21,502 nucleotides of DNA, taken from positions 15,578 to 37,079 of the IMG/VR virus record IMGVR_UViG_3300030118_005390; one strand, written 5' to 3'. Below the pieces are notes generated by a model. That model saw only the letters and a program-made list of their open reading frames with translations, was not told the DNA's origin and did not search any database. The stretch comes from a virus. Shown here one piece after another: positions 13,226 to 20,712 of this stretch; position 1 is the stretch's first letter, and every line of letters starts with the position of its first letter. The position numbers and the translations under genes were made by a program.

Positions 13226-15052
13226 TTATTTTATTGAACTAATGTTCTCTTGTTTTTCAATAGATATTTTTTCTATCAGTGGGTGAGTAAAATCATGAGA
13301 AATCAAAAACACATTGAGATTACCCTCATTCTGTAATACTTCTATGAGTTTCTCTTTTCCTTCATCATCTAACACTCCTGTTATTTCATCAAGGAATAAG
13401 AGATTTATACTACTTCCACCTAATTTTGAAAGTAGGCTACGGATTGCTAATAGTATAGATGTTTGAATTCGGGAGAACTCTCCGCCAGAAACAGTCTCTA
13501 TAGGTGTTCCGATGCCATTGTTGATAACCGAAATATTCAGTTTCTCTTTGTCTAATTTGAACTCAACCTGAAACTGTCCATCACTTAATAAAGATAAGTA
13601 ATGATTTATCGTAATTTCTAATTCTTTTGTTAAATTCTCTAATTTAAAGGCTACGATCCCAGACGTTGAAAAAGCCTTTTTTAAAATATTTAAAGAATTT
13701 AGCTGATTTTGTAAAGATACAGTATCATTTTTTAGACTAACTTGTCTATTTTTAAAATCTTCTTTTTGATCAAGTAGAGCATCGACTTTAGCATTATGTG
13801 CTGAGACACTATTATTATGCTGCATTGCTTCTTCATGGTTTAATTTCTGAGTATTGTAAATATCAGTAAGACTTTTTATTTCGTTTTTTATTGAGTCTAC
13901 ATTTGGGTATTCACTAGGCATATTTTTATCTATTAATTGCGATAATTGTTCAAATCTTTCAATGGCTTTTTGATTCTGTTCATATACTCTTTGAGCACTT
14001 TGATATTTCCTAAGCTCATCTTCTAATTCCCATATATTTTTAGTGTATATATTTGCATTACCTTCTTGTTGATATATCTTATTCTGTAAATTATTTTTTA
14101 GAGTAATAGCCTTTTGATTATCAATTGATTGTCCGCAAGTTGGGCAAGTGTCTCTGTCATCTATACCCTGTAACTCTCGTTTCATACTTTTTATTTCATT
14201 CTGCTCAACTAACAAGTCATCTTTCATTTTAAACAGTTTGTCACTATGTTCAAAAGGATCTGGCTTTGATATGTCAACTCTAAAAGATAGATTATCTCTC
14301 TCAGAAATATACATATTATTTCTATCAATCTTTTTACAAGTTTCATTATAGTTATCAAGTTCTGCCGCTAAAACTCCGATTTTTCTCTGAAGGTTGGGGT
14401 CTATCTCTGGAACTTGAATCATTTCTTTTTTATCAGGAATGTCAGTAAACTTTAAAAAGTCATCAACTGATTTTAATTCACCCTGTAATTTAAGAGCTTC
14501 CCTATCTGTGGCAGTTGATTTACTCTTTATCTTTTCTCCTATCTGAATGTATTTTTCTAAGTTAAAAAGATTGATTAAAAACTTTTTACGATTTGTATCA
14601 GTAGCTTTCAAAAATTCTAACAAGTCTGTTGATGACTGATATGTAAGTTGTGAAAAAACTTCAAAATCTAATCCTACAATTTGTTGTATTTTTTTGTATG
14701 TATCAAGAACTTTATGATCTGAAATATCAATTCCATTTTCTAAAAGTTTAACTTTAGTTTGAGCTCCACTTCTGGTTACAGACACTTCATAGTTTTTATC
14801 ACCAACTCGAAACTCAAGCACTCCTGACCACTGCTTTGTTTTTATCCACCTATTTAAAATATCAGACTTCTTAATTCCCTTAACATTTTTATTAAATAAA
14901 ATCTCTTGAATTATCATTGCGATTGAAGATTTTCCACTACCGTTAGGAGCTGTTAACTGAGTGATTCGGTTTTTGTGTAACTCCATTTTGTTGTTAGTTC
15001 CATAAGAGAACATATTAGAAAATGATAAATTTTTTAATTCAATGTTAGGCAT
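13226..15052 (-). CDS. 46: Recombination endonuclease subunit, Rad50/SbcC-like (gp46)
   Basis: The start chosen is the ATG at 15052, which follows AAGGAAAATATT; the in-frame ATG at 15103 adds 17 unrelated residues and overlaps the upstream gene more. This gives 608 residues. Walker A is PNGSGKS (36-42). A Lys/Glu/Gln-rich coiled coil is broken near residue 302 by a zinc hook 'DTCPTCGQ'. The C-terminal half has the ABC signature 'VSGGEFSRIQTS' and Walker B 'INLLFLDEITG'. With gp47 it forms the nuclease complex that resects DNA ends for recombination-dependent replication. It is separated from gp47 by a PP-loop gene. Confidence 0.93.
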   Translation of the reverse strand: MPNIELKNLSFSNMFSYGTNNKMELHKNRITQLTAPNGSGKSSIAMIIQEILFNKNVKGIKKSDILNRWIKTKQWSGVLEFRVGDKNYEVSVTRSGAQTKVKLLENGIDISDHKVLDTYKKIQQIVGLDFEVFSQLTYQSSTDLLEFLKATDTNRKKFLINLFNLEKYIQIGEKIKSKSTATDREALKLQGELKSVDDFLKFTDIPDKKEMIQVPEIDPNLQRKIGVLAAELDNYNETCKKIDRNNMYISERDNLSFRVDISKPDPFEHSDKLFKMKDDLLVEQNEIKSMKRELQGIDDRDTCPTCGQSIDNQKAITLKNNLQNKIYQQEGNANIYTKNIWELEDELRKYQSAQRVYEQNQKAIERFEQLSQLIDKNMPSEYPNVDSIKNEIKSLTDIYNTQKLNHEEAMQHNNSVSAHNAKVDALLDQKEDFKNRQVSLKNDTVSLQNQLNSLNILKKAFSTSGIVAFKLENLTKELEITINHYLSLLSDGQFQVEFKLDKEKLNISVINNGIGTPIETVSGGEFSRIQTSILLAIRSLLSKLGGSSINLLFLDEITGVLDDEGKEKLIEVLQNEGNLNVFLISHDFTHPLIEKISIEKQENISSIK

Positions 15053-15962
15053 AATATTTTCCTTCAAATCCTTTTTGTACAAATATTTTTCTGATAAAGG
15101 CAAGTGTGTATTCTTCCCAGGTTATAAATGACTGGTATCTAAAATTTGCTGACTCTCTTATACAATTTGTTAATTCACCTACTAATTTAACACTTTTTTC
15201 CCAACCTGTCATTTTAATTCGTCGTTTGAGATGTGGAAACGCTTCATACAAAAAGTCATTATTCTTGTGTCCTGGTTGATCTCCGTCATAGTTAGCTGCA
15301 TAGTGACAAAAGATCGGTTCAATAGACGTAAATGTAAAAAATTTATAGTGCTTAGCGATTGCATATTTAACAATATTAGGAGAGTCTTCCCACCAACCAA
15401 TGCCGATAGATGGATGAAAATCAGGATTGTGTCCTGAATTAATTAAAATTTCTTTTTGTCTGTCTATGTAATTAAACATATTACACAAAGCTATTTGAGA
15501 ATAAGAGTGTGTAAACTGTCCGTGCTTTACTGCGTCGGGTATGATTTCCTTTTTCAATTTTTCAACACTTAAATCTATAATTTTAAATGGTATGTTTCTT
15601 TGCTGACAGAACTTTACAGCAAATATAATATCATGGTCGTTAGCTCCTTTAAACAATCGCTGAATTACCGCTCTAAAAGGTATATTACACTGATAAAAAG
15701 TTTCTGCAGTTACTTCTGAATCTATACCTCCAGATAACGAGATAACATATTGATAATTAGGATATTTTTGTGCAAAGGCTTTTACTAGTGTGGTTAAATC
15801 TGCATGAAAAGACTTGCTACGACGTTTGTAAACTGGAACTGTGGCACGAACACCCATGCAAGGTATTAAGGATGAGCATAGGTAATTGTGATAAGGTCTA
15901 AGATATGATTTGTTTTGCACATATTCCCAGTAAACGCGATTAAGCGATAGATCGATATTCAT
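15045..15962 (-). CDS. PP-loop ATP pyrophosphatase-like protein of unknown specificity
   Basis: The PP-loop SGGIDS is at residues 77-82 within 'YQYVISLSGGIDSEVTAETF', as in N-type ATP pyrophosphatases (asparagine synthetase C-domain, NAD synthetase, QueC, TilS, sulfurtransferases). There is no N-terminal glutaminase domain (the start is MNIDLSLNRVYWEYVQ), so it is not a whole asparagine synthetase. No clear QueC-type zinc cysteine cluster is visible near the C-terminus. It adenylates some carboxylate, carbonyl or related substrate, which cannot be named. It overlaps gp47 by 23 bases and gp46 by eight, so it is translated with the recombination nuclease pair. GGTGA three bases before the ATG is a weak ribosome site. 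Confidence 0.7.
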   Translation of the reverse strand: MNIDLSLNRVYWEYVQNKSYLRPYHNYLCSSLIPCMGVRATVPVYKRRSKSFHADLTTLVKAFAQKYPNYQYVISLSGGIDSEVTAETFYQCNIPFRAVIQRLFKGANDHDIIFAVKFCQQRNIPFKIIDLSVEKLKKEIIPDAVKHGQFTHSYSQIALCNMFNYIDRQKEILINSGHNPDFHPSIGIGWWEDSPNIVKYAIAKHYKFFTFTSIEPIFCHYAANYDGDQPGHKNNDFLYEAFPHLKRRIKMTGWEKSVKLVGELTNCIRESANFRYQSFITWEEYTLAFIRKIFVQKGFEGKYYA

Positions 15963-16896
15963 TCATCACCGTTTCAACATCTGCAACTTTGATATGATTT
16001 AAGTATATCTCAAGTTCTTCATAAATGGTTTTTCCTTTTAAATCTAAAGTAGAATCGTCAGCAGGTTTTTCCACCATCTTTTTATCTAGCAAAGCTGTGT
16101 TTTCAATTTTTGCTAACTCGTCTAAAGATCCCTTTACTTCATAGATAACATGATTCTTTGCATCTGTGGGCATCGGCTCTCCAGCTGCAATTGTACGTCT
16201 AATAAGTTTTGGAAGGTTGAGATTGTGAAATCTTCTGTCAAACGTACCATCTGAGTGATAGTCGTATAAATCAACTCCATATTCTCGTGCATCATCTCTG
16301 TCAAATGTAGTGTTTAGTGGGCTACCAGGATAGTAACAGTTAGTGTCACCATAACGATGATTAAAGTGTAAATCGCCAAGTAAACATAAGCCCCAAGGCG
16401 AGAGACGGGAAAAATCATATTCTGGAGATATATGTGGCGGCACTTCTCCGCGAATATGCGTAACGAGTATGTCACCTCTATGATACTGCGGCAAATTATT
16501 GTTTTGCATTTCCCCGTACGGAAAAAAGCAAAAATTCGCTTCACCAACACTCGCGCGTCCATTGCGCGTATAAACATGAACGTTTTCATTCTTGATAGCG
16601 TTCTCTTGAGTAAAGTATTCAAAAAATGATTCTCCTTTTCTTGTAGCTTCGTGATTGCCTGGGATGATGTAGGTAGGTATTGTGACTGAATTGATATAGC
16701 TGAGGAACAAACAGATTTCATCTGGCTCTGGTTTTTTATCAAATATGTCACCAGCTATAATATGCACATCACAGCTTTGTTCAAGTGCGATCAGCTTTCT
16801 AAACATTTCACGGAATCGATTCACTTGCCAATCATATGGAACCTTCTTTTTGTGAAGAATTATGTGCCAATCAGCTGAACATAAAATTTTTATCAT
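15940..16896 (-). CDS. 47: Recombination endonuclease subunit, Mre11/SbcD-like (gp47)
   Basis: A calcineurin-like metallophosphoesterase with the ligands in order: Asp9 and His11 in SADWH, 'IIAGDIFDKKPEPDE', 'YIIPGNHEA', 'ILVTHIRGE' and 'LLGDLHFNHRY'. The C-terminal 80 residues match the capping and partner-binding part of gp47. It is 318 residues long, close to T4 gp47. AAAGGA seven bases before the ATG is the ribosome site. It follows a 157-base gap with several hairpins, the largest gap in the leftward block, so a promoter or processing site may lie upstream. Confidence 0.93.
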   Translation of the reverse strand: MIKILCSADWHIILHKKKVPYDWQVNRFREMFRKLIALEQSCDVHIIAGDIFDKKPEPDEICLFLSYINSVTIPTYIIPGNHEATRKGESFFEYFTQENAIKNENVHVYTRNGRASVGEANFCFFPYGEMQNNNLPQYHRGDILVTHIRGEVPPHISPEYDFSRLSPWGLCLLGDLHFNHRYGDTNCYYPGSPLNTTFDRDDAREYGVDLYDYHSDGTFDRRFHNLNLPKLIRRTIAAGEPMPTDAKNHVIYEVKGSLDELAKIENTALLDKKMVEKPADDSTLDLKGKTIYEELEIYLNHIKVADVETVMNEYRSIA

Positions 16897-17000
16897 TGCA
16901 TTTCCTTTAAATCTATGCTAATTTAGTGAGTAGCTATTGAACAACGCATCCAACGTAGTTGAAAAGCTGTTGAACACGGCTCGCCTGTATGGGTTAGCGT

Positions 17001-17015
17001 GGGCACGGAGTGCCC
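17001..17015. repeat. Strong 6-bp GNA-triloop hairpin
   Basis: GGGCAC and GTGCCC flank the triloop GGA with no mismatch. It is the most stable of the hairpins in the gap between the radical SAM and gp47 genes. C-GNA-G triloops are known to make unusually stable single-stranded DNA minihairpins. Confidence 0.7.
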
Positions 17016-17021
17016 CAGCAA

Positions 17022-17034
17022 GGAACGTAGTTCC
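17022..17034. repeat. 5-bp GNA-triloop hairpin sharing AACGTAGTT with a second copy
   Basis: GGAAC and GTTCC flank GTA. The core AACGTAGTT recurs at 16952-16960 inside another hairpin (16951-16961), so the loop and inner stem are repeated while the outer stem bases differ but still pair. Confidence 0.6.
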
Positions 17035-17053
17035 GCAGTATTGTAATACGTCA

Positions 17054-17974
17054 CTATTGCGCCCATTTTTCTACTCTGATGTCTGGCCCACAGAGGCATT
17101 CGTTAAAAGGACAAGTTAAGTACGATTTAGGCTTTATTATATTCTTTTTGTAAATATTTCCCATTCTTGCACCTCTGTAATTTAATAAACAAGCACTAGG
17201 ATATACATCACCATTTGGTTTGATGTGTAGTCTTGTAAATCCAACTGCACATTTCATACCTTTGAAGTTACTATATTTATCTCTAATAACTTGTATTGAT
17301 GGATTAGTTATTTTTCCATCTATTTGTAGTTTAATATACTTATTTTTCTGTTTATTTGTATTGAAAAAATTAAGTTGATCTTTTGTATAACTAATAAACC
17401 CTGATGAAATACTAACATCACTTGTAAATTCATCTTTTATTTTACTAGAACTAACCTTACCTGCCTGCTTAAGTTTCTTATATTGTTCCATTGATGTTTC
17501 CCAGGTTTTTGGGTTAGGTAGAAAGGTAATACTTTTTAAATAACCATGATTATTTAGCAGTTTAGCGTTCTCAACAAATACGTCTATATTTGCAAATTCA
17601 GTATGAAAACTAGCGATGATGAATTTTTTTAGTTTTGGGTTAAGTTTATTTATATAAGTTTTAACAGGTACAGATAAATTCGTGGTTAGTTTTAAAACAT
17701 AATTGTATTCAACTAACCAGTTTACTAAATCTACCCATTGTTTGTATAAAGTTGGCTCTCCCCCTAAAAAACTTAATTTAATTGTTTTATTACCAAAATA
17801 ATCTGATAAATATTTAAAGCAATCTATATATTCTTCTATTGTTTTAAAGTTGAAGGGTTGAGAATTATCATAACTTGCACAGTAAGAACATGAATAGTTG
17901 CATCTCTGAGTTATGTCCCAATCAACTTCAACTTGAAACTTAGGATTTTCGTATTTAAGACTTTGAAGTGCCAC
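17054..17974 (-). CDS. Radical SAM protein with SPASM-like C-terminal domain
   Basis: The radical SAM cluster motif CxxxCxxC is Cys25, Cys29 and Cys32 in 'DITQRCNYSCSYCAS', followed by the SAM-binding 'LSFLGGEPTLY'. The C-terminal part has 'MKCAVGFTRLHIKPNGDVYP' and a cysteine cluster 'CPFNECLCG', typical of SPASM auxiliary Fe-S domains. Translation appears to begin at GTG 17974, since no in-frame ATG precedes the motif, within a 20-base overlap with the glycosyltransferase gene. SPASM enzymes often modify peptides or form cross-links. No precursor peptide gene is obvious next to it, so the substrate is unknown. It is one of two such proteins in the window. Confidence 0.85.
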   Translation of the reverse strand: MALQSLKYENPKFQVEVDWDITQRCNYSCSYCASYDNSQPFNFKTIEEYIDCFKYLSDYFGNKTIKLSFLGGEPTLYKQWVDLVNWLVEYNYVLKLTTNLSVPVKTYINKLNPKLKKFIIASFHTEFANIDVFVENAKLLNNHGYLKSITFLPNPKTWETSMEQYKKLKQAGKVSSSKIKDEFTSDVSISSGFISYTKDQLNFFNTNKQKNKYIKLQIDGKITNPSIQVIRDKYSNFKGMKCAVGFTRLHIKPNGDVYPSACLLNYRGARMGNIYKKNIIKPKSYLTCPFNECLCGPDIRVEKWAQ

Positions 17975-18770
17975 GATTAATAATCTTACCTACATCACCT
18001 TCAAAAGTATAAGTGCCAATATGGTTTAACTTTGTATTTGGGTCTAACCATATTTCTCCACCAATCTTTTGCCATCTACGACAGAAAGTATAATCTTCTG
18101 ATAAGTAACGATTATCGTCAGGATCGTGAATCGTATCAAAAAATGAATAACAATACTTGTTATATTTAGGGTCAATATTAGAATCATTTTTATAATGTAG
18201 TTCTGGATATGCGTTCATCATTTTCTCAATTACTTCGCGTTTAACTAGAAAAAATCCTGTTGATGCGTCTAAAACCTCTACAGCACCATTTTCAATTCTA
18301 ATCTGCTTTGTGGCTTGATCGATAAATTTAAAATTAATAGCGTACTGCACTGGTAATGCTTTTTTAGGGTATGCTGCTGCCATAATAGGCTTATCATAGG
18401 CTAAAGCTCTAAGCACTGATTCAGAATCAAATTCTATATCAGCATCAATAAACATTAAATGAGAACACTCTGATTCTAAAAACATAGCAGTAAGAATATT
18501 CCTTGCACGAGTTACTAATGACTCATTTCTTAATGTAGTGATTCGAAAATTTATTCCATGCTTCATTAAGTCTTGAGTTACTCTAAACATAGATAAAAAG
18601 AACTGATCTGTTACCATTCCTCCGTAACAAGGAGTCGCAAAAAATACGTTATGCTTTCTTAAGATATCAAGGTCTATCTGAGCTTGACTTCCTTCCACGC
18701 TTGTAAAAGCACCAAAGGATTTCTTCGGTGCTTTATCAGCAGTGGTCATATCTGCTAAGGATTTCTTCAT
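17955..18770 (-). CDS. GT-A glycosyltransferase-like protein
   Basis: A 271-residue protein of the glycosyltransferase-like family common in marine phages. It has 'FATPCYGGMVTDQFFLSMF' near residue 44, 'ARNILTAMFLES', the metal/donor motif 'MFIDADIEFD' (Asp109-Ala-Asp111), and 'STGFFLVKREVIEKM' later, with 'LSEDYTFCRRWQKIGGEIWL' as the acceptor-side ED motif. There is no membrane segment. It overlaps the gp32-like gene upstream by four bases (ATGA). The sugar donor and acceptor are unknown. The protein may modify virion proteins, DNA or host surface sugars. Confidence 0.75.
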   Translation of the reverse strand: MKKSLADMTTADKAPKKSFGAFTSVEGSQAQIDLDILRKHNVFFATPCYGGMVTDQFFLSMFRVTQDLMKHGINFRITTLRNESLVTRARNILTAMFLESECSHLMFIDADIEFDSESVLRALAYDKPIMAAAYPKKALPVQYAINFKFIDQATKQIRIENGAVEVLDASTGFFLVKREVIEKMMNAYPELHYKNDSNIDPKYNKYCYSFFDTIHDPDDNRYLSEDYTFCRRWQKIGGEIWLDPNTKLNHIGTYTFEGDVGKIINRGTSKS

Positions 18771-19426
18771 GCTAAGTCATCCACATCTTCTTGAGGTTTA
18801 AACTCATCTGAAACATCTCCAGCAAAATATGAGGTATTTTGAAGTAACCACTCTTTTTGCTCTTCGTATGTTTGACGCTTATAAATCTTTGAAAGATCAA
18901 AAAGTTCTAATGCTTTTTCATCTTCTGTAAGAGGTGAATTATTACGGGCAGGTAAGCAAGAGTACTTTACATTTTGCGGTAAAGGACCAGTCTTTTCCTT
19001 TTTAATAGTAATATCATAACCATCTGATTCCCCAGCTGGGTTTCCATAATCTGGATTAGTTGCATAGTCTACAATCTGTGAGTAGATTGTTGAACGCAAA
19101 TCAAATAGTTTGATTTTACCATCAGCACGATCTATCACATTACAGACATATGAAAACTGTGGTTTATCTGAAAAAATTGACTCGTCAATTTCTTTGAAAG
19201 GGTCTTGAGCAGAGTTATCAAATGATTCAGTTTCTCTACTAAACTGTAAGCACTCCACAGGCATTTTTTTGCCCTCTGTAGTGACTACCCAATAGCAGTA
19301 TCTTGGCATTACATCGCCTACCAATCTAACTTTAGTATCTCCGATACTCATAGTTAATCTTTCGATTTCTCTTCTTTGCTGATTTCCAGTGGATTGCTTT
19401 CCTTTGGCTTTATCCCATGCGACCAT
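18767..19426 (-). CDS. 32: Single-stranded DNA-binding protein, gp32-like
   Basis: The ATG at 19426 is chosen because AAAAGGAG lies six bases upstream; an in-frame ATG at 19498 would overlap the preceding gene and add 24 odd residues. The 219-residue product starts MVAWDKAKGKQ and has an OB-fold-like middle with 'DITIKKEKTGPLPQNVKYSC' and 'LPARNNSPLTEDE', resembling gp32-type proteins of marine T4-like phages, and an acidic tail (DEFKPQEDVDDLA) as in gp32. The T4 zinc finger cysteines are not evident. A gp32 role in replication and recombination fits its neighbours gp46/47. T4 gp32 represses its own translation; a similar leader is noted here but unproven. Confidence 0.7.
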   Translation of the reverse strand: MVAWDKAKGKQSTGNQQRREIERLTMSIGDTKVRLVGDVMPRYCYWVVTTEGKKMPVECLQFSRETESFDNSAQDPFKEIDESIFSDKPQFSYVCNVIDRADGKIKLFDLRSTIYSQIVDYATNPDYGNPAGESDGYDITIKKEKTGPLPQNVKYSCLPARNNSPLTEDEKALELFDLSKIYKRQTYEEQKEWLLQNTSYFAGDVSDEFKPQEDVDDLA

Positions 19427-19463
19427 ATTTGTCTCCTTTTCTGTTGAACGTTGGTTCTTTGGT

Positions 19464-20213
19464 TTAGGTATTCCTCGATGCCGAGGACTGTAATTCATTG
19501 TATAGTAAGTTTGCTATCTTACTGTGTGATTCTTTTGTAGGGTGTTGTGATATCGGATTGACTAATTTATTTTTTAGTGCGGTTTTTATTTTTCTATCCG
19601 TTGCTTCAGCCCAAACACTTTTATGGTATTGATCATTCTTTTTATAATCATTAATTAAAACTGATAATAAAGAATTTCCGTTAAATAAAATATTATCTAC
19701 TTTATTTGGGTAATCGTGATCATTAAATATATTAAACCAGTAATTTTTAATACCAATAGACTTAAAGAAGTGATTAAATAATTCAATATTATAATACAGT
19801 TTTTCAACTTCTACTTCTTCACTCATATATCTTACACTTAAAACTTTAGATAAAACTATATCACGTGTTACGTCAGGAATAAAAAAGTTTTCATAATCAT
19901 TTAGTTTTGTATTGAAAAATTCATTTCTATATACAGATGTTAAACCCCATAAAACAATACTATTTTTGATAACGTTTTTATCTCTTAAGAAATACTCCGA
20001 AGCACGTCTAAATTGTTTTTGGTTTGATGACGCACCTCTTGAAAAATTAATATTTTGTAAGCCCATCCTTTCAGCTAATAATATTCTAAAACTACAATTT
20101 ACAAATTCATCAGAGTCTAGACTACTTTCGTATATCTCTTTGGTTACTGGGCTATCGTACGTATATCCTGCGCCAACTCCATAAACCCAACTATCCCCAA
20201 AAGTTATTAACAT
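19464..20213 (-). CDS. SGNH/GDSL-like hydrolase domain protein
   Basis: The N-terminus carries block I 'LITFGDSWVYGVGAG' with the nucleophile Ser8 of the SGNH family, and block II is suggested by 'NINFSRGASSNQKQF'. The C-terminus has 'ISQHPTKESHSKIANLL', matching the HP...H..iA pattern of block V, but the Asp normally three residues before the catalytic His is not present (Ile there). It is therefore either a divergent esterase or acetyl-hydrolase, or an inactive relative. It has no signal peptide. The gene overlaps the 141-aa gene upstream by seven bases and is followed by a 37-base leader before the gp32-like gene. Confidence 0.65.
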   Translation of the reverse strand: MLITFGDSWVYGVGAGYTYDSPVTKEIYESSLDSDEFVNCSFRILLAERMGLQNINFSRGASSNQKQFRRASEYFLRDKNVIKNSIVLWGLTSVYRNEFFNTKLNDYENFFIPDVTRDIVLSKVLSVRYMSEEVEVEKLYYNIELFNHFFKSIGIKNYWFNIFNDHDYPNKVDNILFNGNSLLSVLINDYKKNDQYHKSVWAEATDRKIKTALKNKLVNPISQHPTKESHSKIANLLYNELQSSASRNT

Positions 20214-20632
20214 TTACTTTCTTGTGGAAAATAAATTTTATTACCTTTTATAGAGATAAAAGGATTTTGTAAATCTTTTCTAATATAGTTTTTAGCTATA
20301 TAATCATGTTTTTCACTAATTCTACGCATAGACAACATTTGTATATATTCTGTCTTTTTAATTATAGAAACATTTTGAGTCATAAAATATGGGTTCTTTA
20401 TATAACTCATTGGCTCCTGTGTTTTATAATGACAGACTAAGCTGTCTTGTTTTTGCTCTAATATACCCCATGTAAATAAATGTATAGGTATGTGATTTAT
20501 TTTTAAGGCTTTCATTAAACCTTTAGTTGTATATGGATTATACAATGAAGTTTGGGCAAAAGTCAAGATCAATATCGCCGTTTGATCCTTTCTTGCCTTA
20601 GATAAAATTTCAAACCAATTAAAGTAAAACAT
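20207..20632 (-). CDS. Hypothetical 141-aa protein, first gene of the leftward block
   Basis: No family was recognised. The product starts MFYFNWFEILSKARKDQTAI and has a hydrophobic strand 'TAILILTFAQTSLYNPY' followed by mixed alpha/beta composition, with basic segments near the end (RRISEKHDYIAKNYIRK). There is no clear membrane helix. The putative ribosome site AAAGG directly abuts the ATG, which is too close, so translation may be leaderless or begin elsewhere. It diverges from the oxygenase-like gene at 20713, and its stop overlaps the SGNH-like gene by seven bases. Confidence 0.5.
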   Translation of the reverse strand: MFYFNWFEILSKARKDQTAILILTFAQTSLYNPYTTKGLMKALKINHIPIHLFTWGILEQKQDSLVCHYKTQEPMSYIKNPYFMTQNVSIIKKTEYIQMLSMRRISEKHDYIAKNYIRKDLQNPFISIKGNKIYFPQESKC

Positions 20633-20637
20633 CCTTT

Positions 20638-20666
20638 ATATTACAATTTTTAATACACCTTGTGAA
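20638..20666 (-). promoter_or_regulatory. Sigma70-like promoter of the leftward block
   Basis: Read on the minus strand, TTCACA is followed after 17 bases by TAATAT, and then AAAGG and the ATG at 20632. The expected transcription start falls at or within a base or two of the ATG, leaving almost no leader. It partly faces the rightward promoter at 20679-20706. The -10 match is only four of six, so confidence is modest. Confidence 0.35.
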
Positions 20667-20678
20667 GCGTAATTTAGC

Positions 20679-20706
20679 TTGCAAAACTCAAATAGTAGTG
20701 TATACT
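20679..20706 (+). promoter_or_regulatory. Sigma70-like promoter, possibly giving a leaderless mRNA
   Basis: TTGCAA (20679-20684) and TATACT (20701-20706, five of six matches to TATAAT) are separated by 16 bases. The ATG at 20713 begins six bases after the -10 box, where the transcript itself should start. No Shine-Dalgarno sequence is seen before that ATG (TTTAGAA). Confidence 0.45.
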
Positions 20707-20712
20707 TTAGAA

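Larger units (their letters stand above)
16897..17053. other. GC-rich intergenic gap with a cluster of triloop hairpins
   Basis: This 157-base gap is clearly richer in G and C than its surroundings and holds no supportable gene. On the plus strand it contains CAAC-GTA-GTTG (16951-16961), GGGCAC-GGA-GTGCCC (17001-17015) and GGAAC-GTA-GTTCC (17022-17034), all with a C-GNA-G closing triloop, plus GTAT-TGTA-ATAC (17038-17049). TTGAACA occurs at 16938 and 16970. No T-run follows the hairpins on either strand, so ordinary intrinsic termination is unlikely. It may be a processing element, a small RNA, a protein or replication site, or a mobile hairpin cassette. Confidence 0.6.

Noticed and set aside
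15045-15962. QueC (7-deazaguanine synthesis) or asparagine synthetase assignment
   Set aside because: Only the PP-loop is convincing; the QueC zinc cysteines and the glutaminase domain are not seen, so specificity is left open.
16314-16751. 145-aa minus-strand ORF
   Set aside because: It lies wholly inside the gp47 gene in another frame, and gp47 has intact motifs throughout.
16930-17050. tRNA or other standard structured RNA in the hairpin-rich gap
   Set aside because: No cloverleaf, acceptor stem or T-loop sequence could be assembled; the hairpins are short and independent.
16937-17119. 60-aa plus-strand ORF across the hairpin gap
   Set aside because: No ribosome site, runs antisense into the radical SAM gene, and its coding is explained by the hairpin repeats.
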